This document shows, piece by piece, positions 23,201 to 35,096 of a DNA stretch of 64,000 nucleotides (position 1 is its first letter; each line of letters opens with the position of its first letter). The notes under the pieces were generated by a model, which was not told the DNA's origin, ran no database searches, and saw nothing but the letters and a program-made list of their open reading frames with translations. The translations under genes were made by a program, and so were the position numbers. Location of the stretch: assembly GCA_039621445.1 (NCBI GenBank), contig CP154955.1, positions 11,582,241-11,646,240 of the forward strand, given 5' to 3'. Source of the stretch: Euglena gracilis (lineage: Eukaryota > Euglenida > Euglenophyceae > Euglenales).

Positions 23201-26200
23201 GGACGAGGCATCCAACTCAGAGTTCCGGGCAGTCCGGGACTGATTTGTGGGCCCACCACATCGCTTGCCTGCGTGCAGAATCTGATGAAGGTGAGGATGG
23301 CGACGAAGAGGAGGAGGGGGACACGGAGGAGGGGGACGGGGAGCCGAAGTCGGAGGGCGAGAGCGAGAAGGAGGAGGAGGAGGAGGACGCCCCCAAGAAC
23401 GACGCGGACTTCTACGCCCGCATGGAGAAGCTGATCAAGAAGAAGCAGCTGAAGAAGCGGAAGCGTGGAATCCGCTCTGCGGAGGTATTCTGACTATTTG
23501 CTTGAGTTTGACAGTTGTGGGCCAAGTGAATTTGGGAAGTGAGAACAGGAGGTGGGGTGCAAACGCGTTTTTTTTTGCATTTATTGTTTTCGGAAAAATT
23601 TTTGTGGTTTTTTTTTTGCTTTTTTCCCTGGGATTTTTTAATTTTTGTTGGAAAGTTCTTTTCAACAATTAAAAATTCCTCACTTTGGCCATGATTTCTC
23701 CCCGGGACAAAATTTTTATCATTTTTTTTTGCATTTTTTGGTCAACAAACTACATGTCATTTATTTTTCTCCAAATGAAAAATTTGTCTGACGGATCCAA
23801 AAATTTTTTAAGTCCTCTCCAGCAGAAAGTGTTCATCCCGGGGGCTTTTATGGGCAGTTTGTGTTTTTTTTTGCGTTTTTTTTTGCGTTTTTTCCATTGC
23901 TTATTTTCGAGGCTCCATGTTGCGTTCCTCCCCCCTGGCGAGAGAGAAAAGTATTCATTCTCATCTGGGTGTTGTGGTTTTTTGATGCCTGAGCCATCAG
24001 TATGGGGGAAAGTTGGCTCATCCATTTATATTCTTATCCCACATACATAGTTTATCCCATGAAGCATATTTGGACAATGGCGTTTGAGTTGGTGGGTGTG
24101 GGCGGCTTGCCGGGTGCCTTGGAGCACACCATTGCTTAAGGTGTGTCTGACCCCCCCCCCCCCCGGGGGGGACTGCCTGGTTTTTTTAAAGTGACCCCCC
24201 GGGGGGGCGCGGCCAGGATTGGCCGAAAGTGGCTACATGGCGCCGAAATTTTTTTAGGATTTTTGACTAAACTCCTTTGATTTTTGGCCATTTTTGGTCG
24301 AGTGGCCCAAGTGACCTACCCCCCGGGGGGGGATAGGAAGTGGCAACCGGTTTTCGAAAAACGACTGCCTGGTTTTGTGAAAGGAGAGGCAGCAGGGCTT
24401 TGGAGTTGGCGGCCATTTGAAAGTATGTGTACCATTGCTTACCGACCCCGGGGGGGTCTTTTCCTACTCCCGCGCTCCTTTCCTGACCCGTGCCATCGGC
24501 CCGCAGGCCGCTGGGCCCGACATCGAAGGGGACGACGCGGAGGTGCCGGGGGAGCACTTGGAGGAGGACGACCTTGAGGAGGGCTCCGAGGACGGGGGCC
24601 AGGCCTTTCTTTGACTCGTAAGGCACCCCGTGAGGGGGTGGTTGGCTTTTTTTTTTGATGCGTATTTTATTGCAACCCCCCCCCCCAAGACTGAGAGAGT
24701 ATTCCCGAAACCCAGTGGGAAAGGGAATCCTTGTGTGTGGTGGGGGGCCGGACCCCCCGCCTCACCAGGATTGGGGGGGGGTTCCCACCGGCCTCCCTGT
24801 CCAGTCCTGCCCCCCCCCCCAGCCCCCAGGCTTCTTGTCTGTTTATGGCCGGCGCTAACTTCGCTTCTCCAGCCCCCCCCCCCCCAGCCTCAGGTGGGGG
24901 GTCACACACCGACGTTGGGGGGGGAGAGGTGAGAGGGATCACCCCCTCACCCCCCTGGGGGTCTTCAAAGCTGCCTGCCGGGGATGACCCCCACGACCTG
25001 CTGGCGGAGGAGGAGCCCGCCGAGCTGCAGGAGAGCGCCCGCCCCGCCCTCCCAGCTCGGGGGGGGGGGATGTGGCACCGCCGGGTAGGGCCTGGACCGC
25101 CGCCTTGGACTCAGGGTAGGCGCTTTTTTGTGGTGGTTTTTGGGTTTCTTTTGGCTTTTAATTTCCGAAATTTTTTTGTTTGTTTTTGGCATTTTTTTTT
25201 CCCGTCACGTGGAGGGTCCATATTGCCCCCTTTTCAGGGGCATTCACAATGGGGGCTTTCACCGAAAAAGAGCAGGGTGTTGTGGCATACAGGGTGTAGC
25301 TTAGGAAGATTTGACCCCCCGGGGGGTTTAGCCAGCCAGCAGCCTTTTTCCAGCCCGAGACCCCCTCTCCCCCCGCTCAACGAGATTTATTTATTTCCAG
25401 CCGCCCTTCGGACGGCTGGACGGTAACGGATTTTTCGCTTCCGGGGGTGCAAAAAATGGGTAAAAATGGGTTAAAAATTCTTCAGATTTGGGCTGGCCAG
25501 GAAAAATTTGGGGTCAAAAATTCGATTTTTTTGCATAATTGGCAGTTTTCGGACATTTTTTGCACTTTCTATTTTTCGGTTGGTTCGATCCTGACTTGGG
25601 TCCAGCTCCAGCCAGAGACCCCTATGGGGGGCCACCTGCCCTTATATCGACACCTGGTGGGGTGGGGGCAATGTTCAACTGCCAGTGTATTGGAATGGTG
25701 GGGCGACGGCAGCAGCTCATCGGACGAGAGCGAAAGCGGCTCTGAGGACGGCTCTCGCAAGAAGAAGCGGCGGAAAGATGCGAACCATGCGTGTATGCGG
25801 CACTCGATGAACCATCAACAAATCATGTGACCCAATGCCCATCATGCGACACAATGCCTAATTTCGAGCTCCTCCCGAGTCAAGTTGGGAAGCATTTGGT
25901 CTGGCTTTGCTTGAGAGTCAGATTGTGTGCAATGCAAGGTCAAGCAGCCAAGATTTCCATTGCCCTGTTCTCTTGGTGACCCTGGACCCGACTGTTGCTC
26001 ACGCATCAGAGACCAGGGATCGTTCCCGGCTGCCTGCAGTGTACAAGAAGGACAACAAGGTGGCGTCCAGCGGCTTTGAGAAGCTGCCGGACTCGCTGCG
26101 CGACCCGCTGATGCGCGCCAAGATGCACGCCATGGCGGTCAAGATGCTGGACAAGAGGGTGTGCGCCACCCTCCCCCCATCCACACATCCAGCGGTCGTG

Positions 26201-26827
26201 TGGGGTGGGGGTTTGGCCCCAGAAGTTGGTCCAGCCAGCCAGCAGCTTTCTTCCCAGCCCCAGACCACTCCCCCCCATCAATGAGTTTTATTTCTCATCC
26301 AGCCGCCCAAAGGGCGGCTGTCGGCAACGGCCTTTTTGCTTTTGGAGGTGAAAATGGGTCAGAAAGGGGCTGCCCAGCTTAATTTTTGGGTCAAGAAATC
26401 GACATATAATATATCTTATAAATCATATATATCCAACTCGTATCTATATCAATTTATGTCTTAGATAATATGTATGTATATGGTATATATAAGTATATAT
26501 ATGGCAAGGCTAACTACTAACTCACTGGCCCCCCCGGGGAGGCCAGTGGTTTAACCTGGGGACGGGCTCCTGCTTCTTTCACCAACTCCAATTTTTGGAT
26601 TTTGCGCCATGATTCGCAGGATTTCCATTAATTTTGGGGGTAGGGTTAGGGTTAGGATTTGGGTTAGGGTTAGGGTTGCGATTTAGGAAAAAGTTAGGCC
26701 AAATTCCGACCCAGAAGCAGGCGTAAAGTTTGACTAAATTTTGGCCTAAATTGGACCACAATTTGGAGAAACTGCCGAGTTTTCCCCCCTAGTCTTGCCA
26801 TATTATATAAATGTATATATAAATATA

Positions 26828-26859
<32 letters not shown>

Positions 26860-29800
26860 GTTATAGATATGTATAATATATATATATATATATATGTGCA
26901 AATTGGCATTTTGGGGGATTTTTTCAGTTCCCATTTTTGGGTGCCTGTTTTTACCCAGATCCCGTCAAGGGACCCAGGTCAGTCTCTGAGTTGAACCCCC
27001 CCCCCCCCGAATCTTTGAGCGACGTGATTATCTGATGTTCGACGTGATGCTGGGAGGAAATGGAAGGGCTTAGTCTTTGCCCATTGTCATCCAGTCTCCG
27101 CGGGCACCAGAAACCTCCCAATCACGATTAAGCTGACTTTTAGGTTTCATTTGTTGGCACACTCCTCAAAACATTTGCGAGCGCTTCTGAACATCACAGA
27201 ACCCCCTCCAGGGTTCGATATAGAGGAGGTGTCCGGGGTTTAGGTGGGGAGCGCCTGACTGCGAGGAGGGGAAGTCCAGGCCACCCCCTGCCCACATCGA
27301 ACCTCGCCCCCCCCCCACAGCAATTGTTGGGGAGGACTGAGTATTGGATGACCCTGATCTACAGTGCACCCTCCCGTTCTGTGCTAAACTGCTATCCTCT
27401 GCGTTGGGGGGGGCGGCAGGACAAGCGGGAGCTGCTGGAGTCGGCGGTGAACCGCTGGTGCTTCAACGACGAGGAGTTGCCGGACTGGTTCGAGCGGGAC
27501 GAGCGCAAAGCCTGCTTCCGCATCCTGCCCATCACGCGGGTGTGCCGGGGGCCCGCCGGGCCGCAACGGCCGGGCCCCGACTGTCCGGCGCCGATGCGCT
27601 GGCCCCGGCGTCGGTGCGGTGCCGGAAATGGCAATTGCCCCTGAGGCCGGAGACAGCCAACTGGGGGCCAGCATTTGCGACCCCCCCCCCCCCCTAGGAC
27701 CCCCCCCCCCGGGGCCGACCACCCAACCCGGGACCTATACCCCCCCCCCCCCCACTTACACCCCCCCCCTTGCGGTAGAGCCATGAAAGCAGAGTAACGG
27801 TGAGATGGATTTGTCTGTGCACGCGTGGACGGCGTGTAAGATGGTGGGCAGGATGCGCCCAAACTGGAAAAATTGCGCAAAATTGCAAATTTTTTTTCCA
27901 AAAAAATGCAGAATTCGCCCAAAATTGCAGAAATTGCCTGAAATTGCTGGGAAATTGCAATAGCAATTCCTCCCCTCGCACCCACCCCCCTTTTCCCCTC
28001 CCCTGGTTTCAAAGCTTCAAAAAAAAAAATCCCTGGCGGAAACAGTCAGTTGTCATATAACATATAATATGTCACCAAAAATAGGTGTCATTTGAAAAAG
28101 CGTCATGTTGTAAACTTCAGAAATACATATTTTGGGGAAATGGCTTTCTTTGCAGTTCCGCAATGATTGGCTTCTTTACAAAATCTTTCACTTCTTTAGC
28201 ACCTTGCAAAATCGCTTTTAAATAAATTTAATTAATTCATCAATTTATCCAATGAAATTGTATAATCACATTAAAATAGATACCCTGTTTCGGGTTCTTT
28301 TCAAATCGGAGCTTTTTGAAGACATCTACGAAACTGGGGCTGACACACACATGGAATTGCAGGCACATTAACTTTGCATTAAATACAATATGAACCAAAT
28401 TCAAAAAAAAAGATACTTTCAACAGATACCCAAAAAATATGATCAGAACCAAGCAGGAAAATTCTTGAACCCCGAAGTGATCGGGTGAGTTTTGACTTCT
28501 CCTCTGAAGAATCCCCTCCCCCAAATGGTGAGGCAGGTCCCAACCTTCGCCACCGCCTTTGGCGGTCGTTGGGGCAAGGTTCCCTTCCAGGAATGGCGAC
28601 CAAAGGTTACCCCCCGCCCCACTTATAAACCCCCCGGGGTTTATAGGATCCAGCTTGGTTGGTGCATTTTTTGGGGTTGTTTAACAAAAATATCCCAAAT
28701 TTTTTTGGGAACCTGCTGTATCCGAAAATGCCTCCACCCAATAACTTCAAATACAGATTAACACAAAATTTTCTGTTGAGGGGGACAGAATATCAGTCAG
28801 GGACAGAATATCAGTCACCCCCATAAAGGGTGGGTCTATCCGGACCCCGGGGAGGGTTGGGTTGAGCGGGTCATTCTGGACAGGGGGGTTAACCTTTTTT
28901 TTCCCAGTGCGAATTAATTTGTTTTGGAAACCAAAATGACTGCCAGAGTGGCCCCCCCAAGGGGTGGGGTGGGTGGGCAAGTGGCTGCTGGCCCCAGATA
29001 CAGACACTGGGAGGGTGGGTGCAGGTCCCCCAAAACCCTCGTTTCTGCCTCTGCTTCATTTTGTCCCTGTGGCGTCAGGAGGAGATGGAGGAGCAGAAGG
29101 CGAGGTTCAAAGCGATCAACGCGATGCCATCCAAGAAGGTGATGCAGGCCATCGGCCGGCGCCGCCTGAAGGCTCGCCGCATCCTGAACAAGTTGGCAGA
29201 GAAGGACAAGGCCAATGCCAGGTGTGCCAGACCCCCTGTTATGTGTGCATGTGTATGTGTGTGTGTGTCTGTGCATGTGCGTGTATGTATGGATGTTGTG
29301 TGTGCAGCGCATGCATGTGTGTACGTGCGCGCGTGTATGCATGTGTGTGGATGCATGTGTGTGTGTGTGGATGCGTGTGTGTGCGTGCATGCGTGCGTAT
29401 GTGGTCTTGTGGGTGTGTGCATGTGTGTATCCATGTGTGTGTAGTGTGTGCGTGTGCGTGCGTGTGTGCATGCGTGCGTGTCTGTAGTGTGCGTGCATGC
29501 GTGTGTGCGTGCGTGCGTGTGTGTGTGGTGGACTGGGGGGTTGCTGGGCAGCTGAGCTGGTTGAGCAAGCTCACCAATCAAGAATCGCCCCATAACACCC
29601 CAAAATTTCATTTTTTTTTATATTTCAAATATCTTTGCTTTGTTTTATATGCATATTGTGAACTGTGAACTCCAAACGTCTTTATGCGTCTATGCATGTA
29701 CCTTCAATTCTGGCTTTGACCAAACAACATGTACACCACAGGCTGTATGCAAACGGACATCTGGATGTACCCCTCCTGTACGCACACCTGTCACAAACTG

Positions 29801-30147
29801 TATTTTTGTTATGCACCACCATGTGCATTTTTTTCTGTAAGCCATTTGTTTGCATCACGACTCTTGCGCAATGTGCGACGCATGTGGCTCTCCACTTCTT
29901 GTACCAGTCCTCCCTGCTGATGTGTTGTGTGGCACCCCCATCCCCCCCCCCCCCCCCGCACAGCCAAAACAAGAAGGGGCTGCCGTCCATCCGGCAGCTG
30001 ATGCGCTCCAACAAGCTGGACAAGCGGAAGCTGAAGAAGAAGGACCAGAAGATCGACGGCCGCCTGCGGGGCGAGCGCTACCGCGAGTGGACGCGGAAGA
30101 AGAAGGAGGGCCTCGTGCGGGGCCGCGGCGGCAAGAAGAAGCGGTAG
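10383..30147 (+). CDS. SPB1: SPB1/FTSJ3 pre-60S rRNA 2'-O-methyltransferase, about 23 exons
   Basis: Nucleolar methyltransferase of large-subunit rRNA maturation. Exons in order: 10383-10522, 11610-11692, 11942-12045, 12843-13040, 13572-13640, 14124-14216, 14636-14695, 15066-15199, 15614-15713, 15946-15997, 16315-16388, 17434-17545, 18220-18290, 19865-19948, 22793-22835, 23279-23484, 24507-24596, 24983-about 25080, 25713-25792, 26040-26158, 27420-27539, 29079-29221, 29964-30147. The FtsJ domain has the SAM loop DLGAAPGGW (51-59) and the K32-D116-K156-E190 tetrad. Next come a DUF3381-like linker, acidic stretches ([25 protein letters not shown]) and the SPB1 C-terminal block ([14 protein letters not shown]; a Lys/Arg-rich tail). 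Length is near 820 residues, the family norm. Introns 5, 7 and probably 14 and 17 are nonconventional. The end of exon 18 and the existence of exons 14-15 are less certain. Confidence 0.93.
11062..11454. mobile_element. TA-type C/G-tract element in SPB1 intron 1
   Basis: Ends are built of AATAACCCCCC / CCCAAATAATAA and its inverse, with TA at 11060-11061 and 11455-11456. Several G-tract/TTATTATTT units repeat inside. Other DNA in intron 1 (10680-10880) carries diverged GTGCACA/GGGCACTG motifs shared with 5801-6210. Confidence 0.65.
13641..14123 (+). other. Nonconventional intron, SPB1 intron 5
   Basis: Homology ([13 protein letters not shown]) fixes the boundaries at GGCTAC before and AAGGCC after, so the intron reads ACGCAGGGC...GCCCTGGCCCC with no GT-AG. 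CAG falls at +4 to +6 and CTG at -8 to -6. CAGGGCT pairs with AGCCCTG as 7 bp. No in-frame GT-AG alternative restores the conserved GYKAP. Confidence 0.85.
14696..15065 (+). other. Nonconventional intron, SPB1 intron 7
   Basis: Begins CCCCAGGCCGGTG and ends CACCAGCCTGTGCCC. CAG is at +4 to +6, CTG is at -8 to -6, and there is a 10-bp terminal stem with one wobble or mismatch. Reading frames on both sides are phase 0 and give KKKA/SGYDAP. A (TG)n-rich stretch fills the middle. Confidence 0.8.
14880..15040. repeat. (TG)n/(GGGTGT)n low-complexity tract
   Basis: Imperfect TG-rich array inside SPB1 intron 7. ORFs across it are simple-sequence artefacts. Confidence 0.9.
16468..16800. repeat. (ATGG)n and (GTAT)n microsatellite
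   Basis: A short ATGG run (about 16468-16500) is followed by about 250 bases of almost pure GTAT in SPB1 intron 11. The long Tyr-Ile-His-Thr and Cys-Met-Tyr-Val ORFs on both strands arise from it. Confidence 0.97.
16960..17352. mobile_element. Partial relative of the 48106-48536 element
   Basis: The right end CCTTAGGCAAAAGCCTG at 17336-17352 and the interior ('ggactgcagctagtccaaat', 'gccagtggacccccc') match the 48-kb element. I find no matching left end or target duplication, so it is probably truncated. It lies in SPB1 intron 11. Confidence 0.6.
20030..20255. repeat. (AC)n and (GCGC)n microsatellite
   Basis: A CG run (20032-20054) is followed by about 200 bases of AC with interspersed AATAC. 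It lies in SPB1 intron 14. Confidence 0.97.
21903..22288. mobile_element. hAT-like MITE in SPB1 intron 14
   Basis: Perfect 8-bp duplication TCCGGGAC at 21895-21902 and 22289-22296. The ends CAGTCAATCACTTA and CATGCAATTTTTTA (inverse of the right end) are diverged inverted repeats. Inside are C/G tracts, a GTGACTGACTGGTTTTT motif that recurs at both ends, and a decayed GGCGC palindrome. Confidence 0.75.
22641..22737. repeat. (CTC)n microsatellite
   Basis: About 32 perfect CTC triplets; a smaller CTC run lies at 21023-21060. Both are followed by the similar strings 'ccggaataaa' / 'ccagaataaa', so the two arrays belong to related copies in opposite orientation. Confidence 0.95.
24597..24982 (+). 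other. Probable nonconventional intron, SPB1 intron 17
   Basis: Starts GGCCAGGCCTTTC and ends CAAAGCTGCCTGCCGGG. CAG lies at +4 to +6 and CTG at -8 to -6. CAGGC and CTTT(C/G) can pair with GCCTG and CAAAG across a small bulge. Both flanks are phase 0 and read [19 protein letters not shown] reading (CAG/GCCTTT to AAG/CTG) is also in frame, so this is less secure than introns 5 and 7. Confidence 0.55.
26638..26682. repeat. Interstitial telomere-like repeat
   Basis: TAGGGTTAGGGTTAGG with degenerate neighbours. The complementary string occurs in shorter runs near 20598 and 40985. All are internal, so this is not a chromosome end. Confidence 0.7.
26795..26900. repeat. AT-rich simple sequence
   Basis: Alternating TATA/AAATA stretch in SPB1 intron 20, with a similar one at 26400-26510. 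Confidence 0.9.
28610..28889. mobile_element. TA-type C/G-tract element in SPB1 intron 21
   Basis: C-tract start and GGGGGGT end with TA at 28608-28609 and 28890-28891. The interior repeats 'gggacagaatatcagtca' twice near the right side. Only the homopolymer ends are inverted, so the call is moderate. Confidence 0.55.
29230..29535. repeat. (TG)n-rich tract
   Basis: Imperfect TG/TGCG/ATGTG repeats in SPB1 intron 22, beginning just after the donor. Cys/Val/Met ORFs on + and His/Thr ORFs on - are artefacts. Confidence 0.95.
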
Positions 30148-30611
30148 GCGGGCGGCGGTCAGGCTGAATTTTCAGTGGAGACTGACCCCACCCGGGGGTG
30201 GGGGAACCCACCACACCAACCACCCAAGGTGAGTGTATGTCCCTTGAGCGCTCGAATTGCACCAGAGTTGCTCACCCGGCCAGGGGGAGCAACACAAGAG
30301 CACTGGTTAAGGGGTCCCTGGCCACTCACCACACAGAAGCGAAGTTAGCGCCTGCCATGAACAGACAGAAGCCTTAGTGCAACTAAGGGGGAGGGGGTGC
30401 CTACCTGGGCGGGACCTCCAAGGCAGCCAGATCCGACCCCGGCCGGCCAAAAGTGCCTGGACACTGGGCCAAGGCACTTCCGGCGCCTTCGGTGCTGCAA
30501 CCCCAGAAAAGCCCATTTTTGGACACTTTTTGGCCCACGATCAGCCAGGCCCCAACACCCCCCCAGGGGGAGGGGTAGCACCTGCCCCGGCATTCCAGGG
30601 TGCTCCGGGAC

Positions 30612-30876
30612 CAGGCTTCTTTTTAAGTCACCTGACCCCCCTCCCCCCCCCCCCCCGGGGGGGGGGGGGGTGGGTGGGGGGGGCCCGGGCCGGCCCCCCC
30701 CCCCCGGGGGGGGGGGGTCCCGCGCCGGAGGCGCTGGGTATACCTTTTCGGCGCGAAGCGCCGAAAATTTTTGAAAATTGCTTTGAACGGGCCCGATTTT
30801 GGGGGGGGTCCCGCGCCACCCTGGGTGGGTGGGGGGGACCCCCCCCTCCCCCCCGGGGGGCTTAAAAAGAAGCCTG
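30612..30876. mobile_element. hAT-like MITE, CAGGCTTC family
   Basis: Ends CAGGCTTCTTTTTAAG and CTTAAAAAGAAGCCTG, with a perfect 8-bp duplication TCCGGGAC (30604-30611 and 30877-30884). The interior is nested C- and G-tracts around the palindrome CGGCGC-GAA-GCGCCG near 30748. The same family occurs at 61430-61703 and, decayed, at 46213-46447. Confidence 0.92.
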
Positions 30877-33495
30877 TCCGGGACCCTCCCCCCCGGGTTG
30901 GTCAAATTCAGCCTGGTGGTGGGTGGGTGGCGTGGGTCGAAGCCACGCCTGTTCCGTGCGGCCGAGGGGCATGGGGCTGGGCCCGCGAACCGGACGGTTT
31001 CCCCGACTTGTTGCATTCTGGAAACGGGCGTGTTACATCGTGTGTTGCATTCTCCACAATACCATTCCTGGGGGAATCGCGGGGTGAGAAGTCGCCGACA
31101 CATGGTGCCCTTGTTTCTGTTACCCAGCCCCATGCCTGGCGCAGCTCAAACCCATCCCTCTGCTTTCCCTCCTCCCCCTCCTCCCCTCACTGCTCCCACT
31201 CTCTATTCCTCACAGCCTCCCTCCTCTGCTTCCCATCCCCCCCCCTCCGGCTGTATTCGCTTTGGTGCCGCCCTGCACGGGATGTGCGTTTGGCTCATCC
31301 TGGCCCGGTGACCCCCCGAGAAGAGGCGCAGGCGCCTCACGGCAAAACGCTCACTGTGCCCTCCCATGCGCGCCTTGAATGCTTTTCGACTTCTTGTGTG
31401 GCTCTGAGGTTGAGAAGTTGCACGATGGCAGATCGTAATTTCAAAGCTGACAGCAGCAACACTGGCAATCAAACAGTCGGCGGCGTTGCTGCTTCTTGTG
31501 CTTCTTGGCTCCTTTTGGGCGCTTCTGCTTAGTGTTTCACTTTTAACCACTTTTTGATGCTTCTTGCTGCTCCTTGGAGGCTTTGGAGTGCTCCTGGCTG
31601 CTTTTGGCCACTTTTTGGCCTTGTTTGCCGCTTTTGGTCAATTATCACTTTTCACTGCCACTTTTGGCCACTTTTGGCTGCTCCTTGACTACTTTTGGCT
31701 GCTTTTGGCCACTCTTTTTGCGACTCCAGGAGCCGCACGTGCAAAAAATGCATCCTCTATCCCACAAACTGGCACAAAATGGCCAGAAATGGTCAAAATG
31801 GACCAAAACTTACCAAAACGGGAAAAAACAAAAATAAGTGGTTTAAAATGACCAAAAAAAAATGGCCAACGTGGCCCAAAAAGCAGGACAAAATAGCCCA
31901 AAATTACCAAACGTGGGCAAAAGCAGTCAAAAATGGTCAAAAACGGTCAAAAAATGAGCAAATTATGGTCAAAAATGGCCAAAAGGGGCAAAATCGACCT
32001 AAAATGGCCAAACGTGAAAACCACCACATAAGCCAGATGAGCCAGGAAACCTCAAAATCTGGAGTAAAATGAGCCTAATTCCTCATTCTCACTGAAAAGT
32101 TGACATCAATTTGGAAAAAATTGTGCAGTCGGCTGCGGTCGGCTGCGGTCGGCAACCCACCTATGACACAGCAAAGCTGCGGTCGGCAGTGGTCGGCTGC
32201 GGTCTGCTGCGGTTGGCATAGGTGCTTCCTTATGGACTGCCCTTGTGGGAGGGGGGGGGGGGGCTCGAGGGGACCTGTCCGGGCGCCAATGTGGCGGGCA
32301 GCTCCGGCCACAGGCAACCAGCCTCCCCCCCGCCCTGTTCTGTGGCGACACCACCCATGCTATGTTGCCCATGCCCTCATCGTTTATCCTGTGCCTCCCC
32401 ACTAAAAAAAAACCAACAACCAAACCATTTTGGAATGGGTCAATGACATGGGGGAGGGTGGGTCATCTACGTCAAGGCAACTGTCAGTCAGCCAATGGAC
32501 CGCAGGAGACGTTTCAAGCCCCTTCCAAAGGACACACCCAGCCCCCATGTGGGTCAACCACCAAACCTTACAAAGGGGGTGCAGAACGCCGAATCGATCA
32601 CGCAACAATCTCAGCGGATGGAAAACTAAATCCTTTCGGATGGGGTCACCGCGAACCGTTGCACCCGCCCTTGTTTGGGTTTTCCCCACCTGGCTTCATC
32701 CTTGGTCCGACATGATCTTGGGCGGCGCATCTCGCACTTAAGCTTTCTTTTGGTCGATGTGCGCATATATGCGGATAAAACCTGAGAATGTTGTTTAATT
32801 TGATGTTTCAGGGGCCAATAAATGGTTTTTCACAGCTTCAATTGCCGAAATTGCCCAAATTTGGGCCGGCAGGCTGGTCATTCTGTTGCGTTTAAACTTA
32901 ACAAAATACCTCGCACTTAAGGATTTCCAAACTTCAGTGGTTCCACACCCTCTAAATGGCACGTGTGTTCAGCTTCACAAGAGGTTGGTGTGCGCAGATG
33001 CGCAAACCGACCAAAATTTTTTTTCGCATTTACACACCTACCACCACTTGTACAATTTTTCAAACACATCAATTTCAGCTGGCACACATGGTCCTTTTCA
33101 CAGTTACACAGTTGGTGTGCGCATTTGCGCACACCATCCATTTGTGCATTTGCCCACCCGACCACCAATTTCTCACACAGCTTGGGCACACCTCCCCAAA
33201 TCGTTCAGTCAATATCGTAAGTTAATAGGACAGCCATTGCAGGGTTCAAAACTAAATAGGACAGCTTTGCTGGGCATTGTGTATACCATATGCTGTATTG
33301 GCACCTGCTCTTGGGCACCCTATTTACCAAAGTCCCTGCTTCCATCTCCGCGTCTTGGGCACCACATCCCATCTTGTTTCCATTTTGGGTTTTTTTGGGG
33401 TCATACCTTGTCATTTTTGTAAAAAAAATGTCGATTTGCGCATTTGCGCACATCGACAAAGAAAAAAAAGGCTTCAGTGCGTCATGCGTCGCCTA

Positions 33496-33757
33496 CCCCC
33501 CCCCCTAGTCGTATGACCACCCCTCATTTACGACCACTCCCCGGTCACAGGTTGCAGGTCATGGGGGTGTTATGACCCCCCCCCCCCCCCGGTCACAGGT
33601 TGCAGGTTGCGGAAAATTTAACACCACCTTACCTATGACCGCCCCCTCATTTACGACCACCTCCCGGTCACAGGTTGCAGGTTTATGGGGGTGTTATGAC
33701 CCCCCCCCCCCCCGGTCACAGGTTGCAGGAACCCGGTCATACGACTAGGGGGGGGGG
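33496..33757. mobile_element. TA-target C/G-tract element with internal duplication
   Basis: Ends CCCCCCCCCCTAGTCGTATG and its inverse, flanked by TA (33494-33495 and 33758-33759). Inside, a unit of about 120 bases containing 'ggtcacaggttgcagg' is present in tandem. Confidence 0.8.
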
Positions 33758-34241
33758 TAAGATGATGTCTTGGACCTCTCTTCCTCTGATGACGCATCGT
33801 TTTCCAATGGATCCCCATGTTACATGAGGGGCTTGCTGTGGTCCAATTCCAGAGTAGGTTGACAGGTAAACATTTGCCGACCGCTGCCGATCGCTGCTGA
33901 CCGCAGCCGACCGCAGGCATCCGTCATAGGTGCTTGTCCATAAGGGACCGGATTTTTTTTGTCAAGGACCACCCCTTCAGGATCTCCCTTAGGCCTGATA
34001 GATGGCCAAACGTCCATCCAGGGGAATCTGGGGAAATTGAAAACTCGAAAAACGCATTTTTGACTTTTGGGTAGATGGGCGACGCCAAAAAAAAATCCCC
34101 CCCCCCCCGAAGTTGACTCATTTTCGCCAAAATATGGCAAATTTTTTATGCATTTTTTGTTAATTTTTTTTTCATTTTTCGTCCATTTTCCCCGTGGATT
34201 TGCATTGAATGTTTTGCTTAAGGTCCGCCCTGCCCCTCGCA

Positions 34242-34514
34242 GTGCGGCCGCCCGTTCTCCGCCGGGATGGACGCGACATCGGCGGGGGTGCCGCTGGCCC
34301 GGGTGGTGGAGCGCAAGGACCGGCTGCTGCGGCTGCTGGCGGGTGCCAAGCCGGCGCACTACACGGAGACCGTCGGCCGCCTGCAGGCGCTGGCCAACCG
34401 CTCCGTCGGCGCCGCGGGCGTGTTCCGCTGGGACTTCGCCGGGCGCCGGGCGTGCCCCCTCGGGGACGGGAAAGAGTCGGGCCGGGTTCCGATCCGCGCT
34501 GCTCACCGTCCTAG
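34242..34514 (+). CDS. Unrecognised GC-rich exon or short gene
   Basis: After CCCTCGCAG (AG at 34240-34241) the frame CGRPFSAGMDATSAG... stays open with strongly GC-rich third positions, like the real exons here and unlike surrounding DNA. A start could be the ATG at 34267. The segment VERKDRLLRLLAGAKPAHY is Arg/Leu-rich and probably helical. I do not recognise a family. It may be one exon of a gene whose other exons I cannot find, or a decayed fragment. Confidence 0.45.
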   Translation: MRPPVLRRDGRDIGGGAAGPGGGAQGPAAAAAGGCQAGALHGDRRPPAGAGQPLRRRRGRVPLGLRRAPGVPPRGRERVGPGSDPRCSPS

Positions 34515-34743
34515 GTTTCTAATGGAATGTTTTGTTTTGAACTGTGGTGTTGCCTTTGTCCTGACCTCTGATACATGCTTCTGACAGAATGCCGTTTCGA
34601 AACAGTAAACGCATCGGCAATGGACGGCTAAATTCGTCCAGAATTCAAAGAGGAGGCCCTTTGTTCTGAATTTTTATTTATTTATTTATTTTTTATTTTG
34701 CCTTTTGTTCTGAAGGTTTTTAAATGCCATTTGAGATACCCAA

Positions 34744-35008
34744 CTATGTTTCGAAATCGGAGCTTATTCTCTCTCTCTCTCTTCCAGATTGGTGTGGATG
34801 GGGAGTGTGTGGTGCGGGTGTGTCGGAGGTGGAGGAGGCTGCTTTGTTTTCGTTCCAGGAGGTGCTCTGGGTGGTGACGGCAGGGCGTCCCCCGCCTGGC
34901 CTCCGACACAGCGAAACCGGGGGTGCCGGCTCACTACGCTGCGTCATCACTGGCCCACCACCACGGCCCCCGGTGTCCTCCTGGAAGGAAAGCTGCCGCT
35001 GCTGCTGG

Positions 35009-35059
<51 letters not shown>

Positions 35060-35062
35060 TGC

Positions 35063-35096
<34 letters not shown>

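Larger units (their letters stand above)
30148..34241. other. Intergenic region, repeat-rich
   Basis: Holds the 30612 and 33496 elements, and a fold-back-like stretch at 31560-32010 where 'ggccacttttggc' units are followed by their complements. It also holds a 'cggctgcggtcggc' minisatellite (32126-32216) that recurs inverted at 33875-33925. The stretch 31140-31330 is Pro/Leu-rich in translation but lacks exon boundaries. No gene is supported. Confidence 0.6.

Noticed and set aside
26638-26682. Chromosome end
   Set aside because: The telomere-like run is short, degenerate and flanked by SPB1 exons on both sides.
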